This document shows, piece by piece, positions 21,877 to 33,150 of a DNA stretch of 64,000 bases. This stretch comes from Ctenosaura bakeri (taxonomy: Eukaryota; Chordata; Lepidosauria; Squamata; Iguanidae), in assembly GCA_948474755.1 (NCBI GenBank), contig CAOLHI010000399.1:186001-250000 (forward strand). Direction: 5' to 3'. Position 1 is the stretch's first letter, and each line of letters starts with the position of its first letter. Position numbers and translations under genes: made by a program. Below the pieces are notes generated by a model that worked only from the letters and a program-made list of their open reading frames with translations, was not told the DNA's origin and made no database searches.

Positions 21877-22227
21877 CAAGGGTGGGCAACTGGTTTTGAA
21901 GTGGTGGGAGCCATTTTTCAGCCCTGCACTTCCTATATGGGCTTAGCAGCACTCTGATGCAAGAGGAAGTGGTGTCATTTCACTTCTAGTTTCATTTTTG
22001 GATGGTTTTGGGCTGATTTTGCGGGAGTTTGGTGGGTTTTGGAGCATTGGAGGGAACTTGGAAGATCACACAAGCAAAACTGTCACTTTTTCTGGGGGGA
22101 AAAAAAGAACAGACTCCACTAAAAATTCTTAATTTTTTTGAGTAAAGTCTGGAGGCTTTAGGTGGCTTCCAGGTGACTTCAATAATCATAAAATGAGGCC
22201 CTGCAGATCACACTTTCCCCACTCCTA
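21877..22227. mobile_element. hAT-like transposon with perfect 8-bp duplication
   Basis: CTTTAAAT occurs immediately before (21869-21876) and after (22228-22235) the element. The left end is CAAGGGTGGGCAACTG. The reverse of the right end is TAGGAGTGGGGAAAGTG, a diverged inverted terminus. The length of 351 bp and the 8-bp duplication fit a non-autonomous hAT. An internal motif is shared with the fragment near 4940. Confidence 0.8.
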
Positions 22228-22235
22228 CTTTAAAT

Positions 22236-24555
22236 TATGTAAAGCTGTAGTACTATAAGTGGAGTTAAACCCACTGGAAATTATGGCAAGTTGTGCATAG
22301 GTTCCTAGGAGATGTAGTTCAAAGGAGTAATATATCCAAGCTTTGTTCATTCTAAATTCAAAAATCTGCAATATATTTGAGATCCTCTGTTTCAGTCATT
22401 GCTTTTTCTAGGATAGTCACAAAGAAGGCGCCTGGGCTATGCTGAGGGAGGCAGAAAGCCCAACATAAACCCAGATATGACCGCTCAGCTGCTTTCTGGT
22501 ATTAAGGAAAGGCCCCAAGATGCTGGCATTGGCTACTGCCACACCACATTGTTCTTTTGAATGAAAGACCTTGTGGCTCCTTCTGCTTCCTACAGCAGTG
22601 GGAGGTTCAGAGGCGCTCTTAGCTGAAAACAGCTGCTTAGGCCAATTTCACACTTAATCGTTCTCTATTCAAGCATGGTTGGGCTTGTGGAGGGCATAGA
22701 CAGCCTAAGCGGACAGGGCCCCCAAAAGCAGAAGTAATATAATTTTCCAAACTCATTATCTCCTGGATTTTCTTGACTATGAGAAAAGCTCAGAGGCTCA
22801 CTGATGGCTCTTAGTGACACAAAAGTAGCCCCGAAAGCAGTTATCTAGACAAGAAACAACAGACATATTCAAGGAAATTGTGTGTTGTCTGAAAGTAGTC
22901 CCTTTTTGATTAGAACATGACAGATGCTTGAGGAGCCCTGGGCAGCTGACTTGGGAAACAAGAAACAATTCCCCTAAGCAGACAAAGCAGCTGCTTCATG
23001 CATTTGTCAAAGGACAGCCCATTAAAGGTTTTCAGGCTGCTTAACTGGCATTTTAAGGATCAGTGCAAATGTTTTCTATATATTGTAAACTCCAAATGAA
23101 GGTGTGGTTCAGAAGACCCTGAAGAAAAAAAGGTACCTGGTGTTGAAGGATGCACAATTTAATCAACAAAACCTTTCATCATTAGTTGAAGAAAAGTTTA
23201 CCTTTAATATTTCCTTTTCATTAAATATAGGATATAGACTTTTCCCTATATTGGGTAAACATATTAAAATAGGTTGAAACAAGTAAGCAAATTTTAGTCT
23301 GAAAGCAAAGTTTATTACAGTGCAATTCTGAGCACAGCTTCTTGGACTAAAAGCCAAAATACATGCTCTTGTTTAGAGGATCAAAAAGTCAACACAGTTA
23401 AATGCTTCTTTAGTTAAAGCATTAACTAGTACACTTGTTCATTGCGTAGCTTATTATAGGCACTTCATTAACTGATTGTGACATAGGGGTTTATTTCAGT
23501 TATGGACAAGAACCTGTGACAGTCAGATTGTCTATAGAGACCAAAGTTTAAATATTCACACATGGTAACATATCTTATTGTTTATTTGTTTTATGAAATT
23601 ATTTGTGTCGTGTCCCACTTTGGTATAAAACTGAAATGCAGCCACTTTGAAGTGCATTAGTTTAGAATGTTTGTAACACATAACCTTTCATCCCATTTCA
23701 TACTCTCTAGTATGTGTGTGATGAGAATTGCAGTTTTTATAATGCAGTGCTATAAGCATCCACTTTATGGGAGCTGTGACCACAAGATTCAATTTCAGCC
23801 TGATATCAATGATTCAAAAGACACCACAATTCAGCTTGGACTGACCTGGAAGCAACCAATGCAAATCAGAACCCAAATCTGAAACAAGATTTTGAAATCT
23901 AAAGATCCATGCCTCACATTGACTATCCTGGGAAATCCACAAATGGCAATAAGTCTGGGGTTTTCTTTGTTTCTTTGATAGAAGGGAATGAAATCTGCGG
24001 ATTTAGTAGACCAATGATGAAGTCATTAGACCTGATGGATGCCAAATTCAACCCAGAAAGATGCAGTGATTACATTTGTTTTTTAACTAACTTTAAAAAA
24101 TTTTTCCTGCCCACCACCACTGTTAATAACACTTCTATTCCTGCCCAGTACAAGCAAGCGACTTTTGATCTTAGGCAGTGTGGGTGGTGGCGGTGATGGA
24201 CACGATAGCAAAGACAACTCCAACAAGAGCTTTCTGTCTACTTTCTCTGTCATTTTCCAGCAACACTTCTGTCACTGCGTGGCCCAACCACACCACAAGC
24301 TGATTTCATAATTGTTAAGTAAATGTGTTAAGAACCATAAAGCAACTTTGTCATAATGCTTGTGTGCACAGTAAAATAGGTAACTGCAGCTGTATATTAC
24401 AATAATTTACACAGAGGGCAAAGGAGAACACAGCACACCACAGCACACCACACCAAAGACAGAATTCTAAAGTACTTGATGTAGAGTGTATGATGGGGCA
24501 TACATCAGCTGCATAATGTGTTATACTCCAGAAAAAGTCAGTAGGCATACACAGA
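22236..24555. other. Unclassified sequence, no gene seen
   Basis: No exon that I can support. The reversed text near 23580-23630 (TTTATTTG ... TCCCACTTTGGTATAAA) may be an eroded L2 tail. A short tandem of CAGCACACCA is at 24429-24450. Confidence 0.4.
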
Positions 24556-24559
24556 GAAC

Positions 24560-26401
24560 TGTTGCCCTGTTACTGCAGTTGCTAGCCCGGATTTGTGGGA
24601 TATTAGATATCACTTTGATATCAATAATTTGACTTTCTTCTACTATCCCTCTCCATGTGTCTGCAAGGTCCCCCAGACAAGCTCGCAGACAGGCACAGCC
24701 ACAAATCGCTGTAATATTCCAACACAATACAGGCTGGCCAGAAATAGCCGTCCCGCCGCTTCAGGAGACCTCAAAGGCATGTACTCTTTTATGTATGCAC
24801 GTTACTTACAAAGAACTCCCTGCCCTGAGCAGGCAGCTTGATTAAGAGAATCCTCATCTGTCAAGCACTCGGCGTTTGCATACTGTCTACTCCATTGTCA
24901 ATTCAGACCTAACTCAATCATGCTAAATTCTGACCTTCCAGAGGCTTTGTCTCCAGCCCGATACTCATTGTTTTCCCCAAGTATGGACTAGCCTGTGGCT
25001 ACATTTTCCCCTATATAAACCCCTGACTTTGTGAGCTTCCTTGGATCACTCCCAACTTCCATCCAGCCTTGCTGCTGCTTTGCTTGGCGAGCCTTCCCCT
25101 CAGTCCCACATACTGAGACTCCATATTTCCGAACTCAATCTGCAGACTACCCGGGCTTCAGGACAAGTATAGTATCACCCAAACCAACAACTCTTCTAAA
25201 AATCCCTCTATCCCACTCCAACCTTTATTTCTTTAGTTCTCTGTGTGAGTGTGTTGCATACACTGTGTTGATTGTATTTTAATAAAAATCACATTTATTA
25301 TTTCAATTCTGTTAGCTCCTTGACTTGGCCTGACCCCGTAGACATTGGGCAAAAGATTCCGCTCCGTTGCCCTGCCTCTCGCAGTGCTAGCTCATGCTCT
25401 TGGCTAATTTCCCCAACTTATATAATTGAGAGTGCATTTTGATGTCCTTCCCGGGATCCCCAGAAAACAGGGTAACAGCCCCCTTGGTAAACCCTGTCCT
25501 GGGGTCTACAATTTTGATATAAAACTTAATCTAACCCACCAGAGAGGTCACCTGGATGAGCACATAGGCAACAACTGTGGTACGATAGAAAGAACCAGGT
25601 CAGGCCAGTAAACTCCCCAGTCACGTAGCCACAGGAGACCTCAAGCTGTGCCAACCCACAGTGGACAAAAGGTCCTCAGCCTTTAACGAGCCAACTTGAA
25701 GGGGTTAAGAGTTTTTCCCACAAAGTTGGGCACTGGAAGCAATAAAATCTTATCAGGCAAGGACCATCTGCATAAACTCACACTGCAATCCAAAGCGGCG
25801 GAAGATCCTGATACTTGGGTAACACCTTGTTATTTTCCAATATCAAAGAAGGAGTCAATGTGAAGTTGTTGTTCCATTGCTGTCCCCTTTGTTTTCCCCG
25901 GGAGAGGATTTGCCCTCAGGGTAAATTTTTCCTACAAATAGTCCCCATTTTTGACTAGTTCTTTGGATACCTCCTGGTCATACCAACTGACTGTTCCCCC
26001 TCCTGGCAGCTGCGTAGTTCCCTCAGTGTCCTTTCACTGAATTCCAATTCTTCTGCTGCCTTCCCGGACCAAGGACTTCAGGAAAAGGTGCAGTATCACC
26101 CAAACTACGAATCCTTCAACAATCCCTCTATCTTATTTCCACTCTTTATTTCTCTTTAGCCCTTGGATGTGTGTGTGAGTGTTTGCGTTGATGAGTGCTA
26201 CTACTGTTTAATAAAGTTATTCATTGGACCTTTTTGTGTGATTTCTGACCAGGCCTGACCCCATAAAAACTGGGTAAAAGATCTTGCTAGGTTAGCCTGC
26301 CTCTCACATTGCTATTGCTTGTGCTCCATTGAGCTTACTTTCCCCATCACTTGGAGCATATCGAGATGTCCCTCTGGGACCCTCAGATTTTCAGGGTAAC
26401 A
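24560..26401 (+). mobile_element. Solo LTR (family 2, copy B), split by LTR copy A
   Basis: The first eight bases TGTTGCCC (24560-24567) are separated from the rest (25478-26401, ending GGGTAACA) by LTR A. Rejoined, the start matches the start of copy C at 30233 (TGTTACCCCC). GAAC flanks the whole unit at 24556-24559 and 26402-26405. AATAAA is at 26210-26215. It shares its beginning with copy D at 43630 and its 3' part with family 1. No internal retroviral genes are seen. Confidence 0.8.
24568..25477 (+). mobile_element. Solo LTR (family 1, copy A) inserted into LTR copy B
   Basis: It starts TGTTACTGCAG and ends GGGTAACA. TATATAAA is at 25012-25019 and AATAAA at 25281-25286, both on the plus strand. 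GCCC occurs on both sides (24564-24567 and 25478-25481), so it landed 8 bases inside copy B. It shares the opening ('GATATCA' repeats) with copies E and G. No coding region is attached. Confidence 0.85.
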
Positions 26402-26405
26402 GAAC

Positions 26406-28975
26406 AGAGGGACAGACAAGAAACACACAAAAAAAGGAAAGTGAAATAAAATTTTAACTGATATTAGAGAAACATAGCTAAAACTAGTGCTGAAAGTTTG
26501 CAAAGAAGGTTTGTGGGGTTCTGCTTTGTTTATGCTGTAGGATAAACCCTACATGATGATAACTTAAGAAAATAAGGAAAAAGAATAGAAAACGAATTAT
26601 AAAAAACAAACAAGAGTCAACTAAATAAAAAATGTTTCTTTTTACTTAAGTCAGCAGGTAGGGATATTAACTAGCATTAATACTGAGGAAGAAAAAGACC
26701 TACAGCACATGCTAAGAAAGGAAAGACAGCAAAAATTATGGAAGAAAGCAATAAGGTTGCAATGCAGGAAAAAGACCAGAGAGAAGGAAAGAAATGTGAA
26801 AGAGAAAACAATCCAGAAAAAAAGAAGCCACCAGAGAAACATTTACCTCTAATATAGTCAACATACTGCTCTTCTAGATGCCCAGACCAACTGAGAAAAA
26901 AGCAGATAATTATTGTATGAAACTCACAATCCCTCCCCTAAAGTACAAGGTTTAGAAAGTACCTGGTAAAATATAAGCCACAATTAAAAAGTGGATCTAT
27001 CAACCACTAAGCTCCTCTCCCTTCCCCATCCTGATGGTCTCCAGAGAGCACATCTGTTTCCCCCTGCCAGATAGATGGTCTGTATTTCTGAAGTCTGTAT
27101 CACTAATATGGTATTATGCAGACCTTGCTATAGTTCTTGAAAAGTACCATTATGAGTCTGAAGCAGCCCAGTTTAGCTTAGAGTTCAGCTGAATGTGATG
27201 CATATTAGAGGTAGGTGCCATTGAATTCAATTACACAGATGGTGTAAGACTGTAGCCTGAATCTTTAAGGCAGGAAGCTACTGGAATAACTTATTGTTGT
27301 TTGGTTAATATTCAAGAAAGCCAAGCAAGAACCTACGATACAGTTGTCCAAGCAGTAAACATTAAGCCTCACAGAGGAAGGAAACAACTTTGCACATCAT
27401 TGTATTCCAGTGGGTGGAGATCACATAAGACTTACTGATTTCCAAGAATAATAATATGGAAGGTATTATGAAGTAGTGCTCCTCCTACATATGAAGGGTT
27501 GCAGGAGTGAGATCACAGTGAGTTCAGCATAAATGTATGTGTTGGAAGTAGGGAAAGATGCAGTTGGTTCTATTTTACTTTAGTATTTTTGCATATTTCC
27601 TCTGCAAATGATAAAATATATTTCCTGTCTTCTCCACAATACCAGCAATAATGACAGTGCGGAAAAAAGCAAGTGTACGTCAAGTGAACTAAATGCTGAT
27701 CTCCATGAAATCAGGCTTTTAAGAAGGGAGGACAGTTTACTTACGGACGTGGTTCAAATTTTACCATTGAATTTATATCTTAAGCTGAAGAAAGCTTGCA
27801 GCAGTTTGGAGCTAGACCACAACCTTGGATAATGATGGGTAGGGACAAATTTTCAAATTCTCATGCAGAATATTCATTTCATATGGATATTATGATAAAG
27901 CACAGCTCATAAGCAAATCATTTCAGCACAAACTTGTCCTTGTTCTCTGCATATGCTAATGGATACCAGAAGAGATTTCTCCACATGCCTGACACTCAAC
28001 TGCATAGATGACTTGGCCTTATATTGTAAAAATGCGTACTTTCCCCTGATGATCTTTGTTCTAAATGTAAGAGTTTGAAAAGCATACCATTGAATGGAAA
28101 GTTTCAGTGGGCTCTTTGATGTCCCATAGAGGCCAGCCAGATCACACTTCTTGATACAGTTCACTGTGAACAAAGATGTGGCCACCTTAACACACCCAGC
28201 AACCAAGTTCTCAGCAAGAAAACAACCTTAAGTAAACATAGCCTAGAATTGTTGTGTTGGAGCACACAAATTAGATGATACTTGTGTCATTTCACTTAAG
28301 TGCTGTATCTATGTTGAAAGGCAGTTCAGTTAACATCTCTAGAAGATGACACTATGAAGGCAGCTATAATAGCACTTAATTACAATAATTGCTAAGTCAC
28401 ACCAACTGCAACTGTCTATCACATTTCATTTGGATTCAATAGAACTTCCATAACAAATTATTTGTTCCAAAGAAAGTATTAGTAATATAGGTGTATATAA
28501 AATCTATATCTGGTGTCATCTGAGACTACTACTAATCCTTGATTGTGTATAGTTAGCACTTAATGGGCTTTTTCAAAATTAGACCCAAACAGATGTTTTA
28601 TTAAAAAATGCTTTAGGAATGGGACATCTCTTTTGTAGGAGAACAGTTACCCTCTTGCTACAACTCAATTGACCTTACAATTTTGGACATTTCATGCTCT
28701 CTGCTTTGGGCTTATGATTTGCTGATCTGAAGGATTTTTGGAGAATGGAAAAGTTTTGTTCATTTGTAAATGATTTGTCCCAAAAACATTTGCATTAACT
28801 TTTCTGAATTAAAGTGAGGAGACTTCCTGCAGGAGAGAGAGCATTAGGTACTTGATAGACATTTTCAAGGTCAGTACTCCTTTTTTTATATTAACACTCC
28901 TATATGCTGACTGGATTTGAAACAGCTTCTCAAACTGAGGACCTCTTTAGACAAAGGACTGTCCTCTGAGAGTCC
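26406..28975. other. Unclassified sequence with one lysine-rich open frame
   Basis: Most of this stretch shows nothing that I can name. From 26625 to 26852 the plus strand has 75 open codons ending in TAA. They are rich in Lys, Glu, Arg and Gln and include LRKERQQKLWKKA. A pyrimidine-rich stretch ending in CAG lies just before 26655. There is no start codon before 26709. Purine-rich non-coding DNA can give the same picture. Frames at 27608-27832 (+) and 27907-28206 (-) are not recognised. Confidence 0.35.
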
Positions 28976-28977
28976 GA

Positions 28978-29181
28978 GGCCATTTCCTCACTACACTGTT
29001 AACAGTGCTATTATTCCACTTTCAACATCCTGTGGAATTCTGGGGTTTGTAGTTTACTGATGCCAAAGAGCTCTCTGGGTGAGAATTCTAAAGGCCCTTC
29101 CCTTAAACTGCAAACCCCAGAATTCCATAGGAGGTTGAAAGTGGAACAATAGCACTGTAACAGTGGAGTGCGAAAATAGCC
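28978..29181. mobile_element. Foldback MITE (GGCCATTT group)
   Basis: It starts GGCCATTTCCTCACTACACT and ends with the mutated AGTGGAGTGCGAAAATAGCC. Inner arms carry CCACTTTCAACATCCTGTGG and its mirror. The 3-bp flanks (CGA and CAG) do not match, so the insertion is probably old. Confidence 0.7.
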
Positions 29182-29267
29182 CAGGCAGAGTACTGCCATC
29201 TGTAAATTAGGACACAGCCCACGCCATTTGAGCATTACTTAACTTAATTTTATGTATGCTAAACTAA

Positions 29268-29724
29268 GGGCTTTTTCACACTTGGCAAAGAAAATGCCCT
29301 GTCCTGTTGCTTACCGGACTGGCGTGCTCCCTCAGAGGATCCAGGCTGATCCGGAGCAGTGCGTGGCCGCACTACACACTGCTCGGGGGACGAAAACAGC
29401 AGCTTCCGGTTGGTGGAGGCTCTCCACCAACCGGTGAAGCTCGCCAGCCTAAAGCCTGCCCCTGAAAGATCTGCAGGCTCACGCTGGTGCGAGCCTGCAA
29501 ATCTATACCGGAGTGCAGCCATGGAGTGGGGGCGCGTCACGCTATTGAAAGACCTGTTTTAAGCAGTCTTCCAATAGCACGGCGAGCAACCACTTCTGGT
29601 CGTTCCGGAGCGGGCTGAAGTCCAAAACTACAGAAAGTAGTCTGGACCCAATCCACCCCCAAGTGCAAATGTCCTTGCTGGAGGACGCTCTGCCCCGTTG
29701 CAAAAACAAAGTGCGGAAAAGGCC
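29268..29724. mobile_element. 456-bp MITE family, copy 2
   Basis: It starts GGGCTTTTTCACACTTGGCA and ends AAGTGCGGAAAAGGCC. TAA flanks both sides (29265-29267, 29725-29727). It shares the core text AAGCTCGCCAGCCTAAAGCC with copies 1 and 3. The length is 457 bp. The terminal bases are more changed than in the other copies. Confidence 0.8.
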
Positions 29725-29727
29725 TAA

Positions 29728-30232
29728 GTAGCAAAGGTGTTAAGAAATCCTGTAGTGAATTGCGCAGATGCATATTGGGACACTGACAAGAGTGCCTGAT
29801 GCACTTTGGGACTAATGCACTTCAGTGTATAATGCGCATTGGTGTGCAATGCACTTCAGTGTGATATGAATTGTGCACTTTGCTGGCTCTGCTACTTCAT
29901 AATGTAACAGCAGATCTCTACTGGATATGGATGTTACGATACTGCCCAATTCTAATTCCTGCATATGTAAGTATACTTACAGAGACATAATTCCAGTACA
30001 GGATTCTGGTCAGTATTTTTGCTGAGGGATGCTTACAGCAAGGAACGTTTGAGAAAGCTTTGTGAATCCCAACAGTCCGATTGCATATTCTAGACTATTT
30101 TATCTCCCTGTAATGCTTTGAATTAGCAAATTTTGTGAGGTTGTTCCAAAGTACTCTGGATAATGAGTGCTTTTAGGGCTGCAGAAGCCAACATTTATAA
30201 ATAATTCTATTTTATATATGTCTTATTGTGAC
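29728..30232. other. Unclassified sequence with short internal repeats
   Basis: At about 29812-29870, ATGCACTTCAGTGT occurs twice with a related ATGCGCATTGGTGTG between. The rest shows no feature. Confidence 0.4.
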
Positions 30233-31092
30233 TGTTACCCCCTTGGCAGCTCCCATCCCAAGGGGATATAAAATTAATATCAAAGATATGCCAGAGAGGT
30301 TGCCTGAGTGGGTGCATAGATAAATAGGTCAAACGACCAGAAATAGGTCAAGGCCAGGAAAATCCCCAGTCACGTTTCCCAAGGAGACATCAGGCAAGGC
30401 ACATCTGCGCAGACAAAGGGTCCTTGGCCACAAAGCCAGCTTGAGGGTATTACCAGGTTTTCCTCCTGTTGAGCAATGTTTACTTTGACAAATTCTACAA
30501 GGATGAGAGCCATTTACATGAACCAATCATACAAGCCATCAAGTTGTTATTGTGCAGTATTTTCCTTCTGTTTCAGCCATTGTTGTTCTTGTGAAAGGGT
30601 CTGCTCCCGAGGTATGTTCTGCCCTATAAGTAGTCCTCCTTTACAAGACCCTCTTTGGAGAACTCCCCCACCTCGCTAGCAGACTGGCACTCTGTTAGTC
30701 GAGTGCTCCCCTCAGCTGCCTCTCTTTGCTGAGCTCCTTCCTTCTCACCACTTCCCGATCCAAAGACTTTTGGACAGGTGCAGTATTACTGCCTTACACT
30801 TTCTCCGCTATATCCCCTATAAGCTTTCATCTCTTTCCCTTCTTGATAGGCCTTATGTGCGTGAGCGAGTGACTGCATTTGTGCATGGGAACATATTTGC
30901 TAATGAATTTCATTATTGATACAATTGGCTGGCTTTTGCTTAGTCTGACCCAGTAAAAATTGGGTTGAAGTTCTCGCTGGGTTACCTTTCCCTTCGTTCT
31001 GCCAAGGTCAGTGCTTCGCTGTTCCCCCAGTCTTTGCATTTTTGGAGCAAATCAAAGTGTCCTCCAGGGGACCCCCAGAAGTCAGGGTAACA
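30233..31092 (+). mobile_element. Solo LTR (family 2, copy C)
   Basis: It starts TGTTACCCCCTTGG and ends GGGTAACA. GTGAC flanks both sides (30228-30232 and 31093-31097), a 5-bp duplication. A TATA-like CCCTATAAGTAG is near 30620. The polyadenylation signal is degenerate. It is related to copies B and D but more diverged. No internal coding region is attached. Confidence 0.85.
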
Positions 31093-31097
31093 GTGAC

Positions 31098-32670
31098 AGC
31101 TCCTTATTTTTCACTGGATTGGTTTTTCAGTTCAAACTAATAAGGTGCCCTGACAGTATTACTTAGCCCAAACTCCACCCTTTAAACACCACCTTGTGTG
31201 AAAGCGCTAGGATCTTAAGTGTTCCCTTAGAGCCAAATAGTTTATTTGTGGTAGTATGTTATTCTTTGTTAGCAGCCACTTTAGATAACTCAGGCGAATT
31301 GAGTAGTTATAAAACAAACAGCTTCTTTTATTGTAGTAAAATTAGAAATAAAATACCTCATTAAGATTCATATAAAATACAGTGTTGTTACATTAACTAG
31401 TTCAGATTTCTGATAGTTTATGCCAATAACTACCAGTCTTAAACACCAGTTTTCTGTGTCTTTTCCTCATCTGCTTAAACATAACCCAGCCACTATCTCT
31501 GGCCACAATCTGAATGAAAGCTCTCTTTCCAAACAGACCCTCTGCCTCACACATAATTCCTCTCATCCGTAAGCCCCTCCTGTGCATACCACTGAGCTTA
31601 AAGTACTACTCCTGTTGTCTAGCAACCACCATCAAGTTGCACTTGCATTCTAAATAGCTCACTCCCAAAGCAACTTTGTCACACTTATGTCATACATATG
31701 TTATATTTGTTTGTATTTTGTGTGTGATGGTGATGCATGCTTTGCAATGGCCATTGGTCACAAGCAATAAATTGCTATGATTATGAATATGTATAACATT
31801 TACTAATATCAGTCTTAATCCTCCAACCCATTAGTGACTAATGTAGACTGAAACATTAAAGCATGTACTTCATGTAGAATCCATACACTGAAAACATAGG
31901 TGGTATCCTTGGGAATTTACAATGTTGTGAATCAACTTATGATTGCACAGTTTAGAACAGAGACATTGTGCAGTCATATTGTGAGAAGAGGAGGATTGTC
32001 ATAGCTGGCTATCAAGCAGAGAAAGGACCATTGCGCAAGCAGAGCAAACAGTCTGGCTGTTTTGCAGTGTCGTGATATGCGATAGAATAACACTTGGTGG
32101 GAATGGTTGCCCTTGCAAAGTGCAAGAAGGCAGTGGAAAGTCAGGAGTGCCCTGCACCTGGTTGGAAAAATATCCCCACCTTTTACAGTGCCCTATTGTG
32201 TGCTGGGAGCACCCACTGAGCAGTGGGACATCTGGTGTAGTGGCCTGTTATACAGTGAGTCTCCATTTGAAAATGTGATGCCTTACACAGTGCCCCATTG
32301 CACTCATTGGAATTCTCTAATATGGTTGTGTATTTTTTCAGTGATATTACTCCATCATCAAATTTATGCATTACACCCCATGATGTAGGAACTCAGCCAT
32401 TTTAAAAATCTGGATTTAGTAAAAGGAGTGATCAGGGGGATTGGTAAGAGGGCATGGGAAACTAAGTATTACCAAATATTTATTTTAGACATACCCAGTC
32501 CAGCATTCTGTTTCTCACAGTGGCCAACCTATGCGAAGATCACCACTAACAGCCAATGGGGCCAAGCAGAAATTTTGCACTATTGTTCTCTACTACCTTT
32601 GAGTAAGAGTCATGATGCCTCTGGGCCTATTTTTATTTATTTCTCTAAATGCAAGGTTTTTAATTTCCCT
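31098..32670. other. Unclassified sequence, no gene seen
   Basis: Nothing I can support. Overlapping frames near 32072-32388 on both strands have no domain. The phrases 'ACAGTGCCC(C/T)ATTG' near 32188 and 32289 are a short imperfect duplication. Confidence 0.4.
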
Positions 32671-32674
32671 TTTG

Positions 32675-33025
32675 TACAAAAGTAATAAAGGCATTATTGA
32701 ATCAAATAAAACTTTGATAGCAAACAACAACAACCATCCTAAAATCAAAAATAAATCCACTAACAGTACTCTGAAAGACCATCCTGAAAAAATATATCCT
32801 TATATAGCCTGGAGAATGGGGAACAATCTTCACTTGGAAGGAAGAGTATTCCAAAGTTTGTGGCACACAAAGAGGAAACCCTGTTTCACAGACCAATGAC
32901 TGGGTCTTTCTGGACAATGGTATCCCCAAAATTAGAAATATTCATAGCAAGATGAGTTCTCCCTTAGATAACCAAGTCCCAAGCTATGTAGAGCATTAAA
33001 AGTTGAAAGCAACTCCTTGAATTAA
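32675..33025 (-). mobile_element. L2 LINE 3' end, reverse strand
   Basis: The order seen on the plus strand is an A-rich tail, AGAGTATTCCAAAGTTTGTG, AGAGGAAACCCTG and GCTATGTAGAGCATTAAAAG. This mirrors the end of the L2 coding region and its 3' region as seen at 43.1-43.4 kb. The frame is broken and the copy is 5' truncated. Confidence 0.55.
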
Positions 33026-33032
33026 GACTACA

Positions 33033-33150
33033 AAATAATTAGATGCTTTGACTGGAGATCCTGCATTGAGCAGAAGGTTGGACTAGATGGCCCATGAAGC
33101 CCCTTCCAACTTTACAGTTCTATGACTCTAAAACTATGACTCTAACTAGT
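33033..33150 (+). mobile_element. CR1 LINE 3' terminus
   Basis: The text GGTTGGACTAGATGGCCCAT, then CCCCTTCCAACTTTACAGTT, then repeated CTATGACTCTA units is the standard 3' end of amniote CR1 elements. CR1 ends in short octamer-like repeats rather than poly(A). It is 5' truncated to about 120 bp. Confidence 0.85.

Noticed and set aside
24568..26401. Two adjacent LTRs read as the ends of a provirus
   Set aside because: There is no internal region. The duplications show that one LTR is inserted inside the other.
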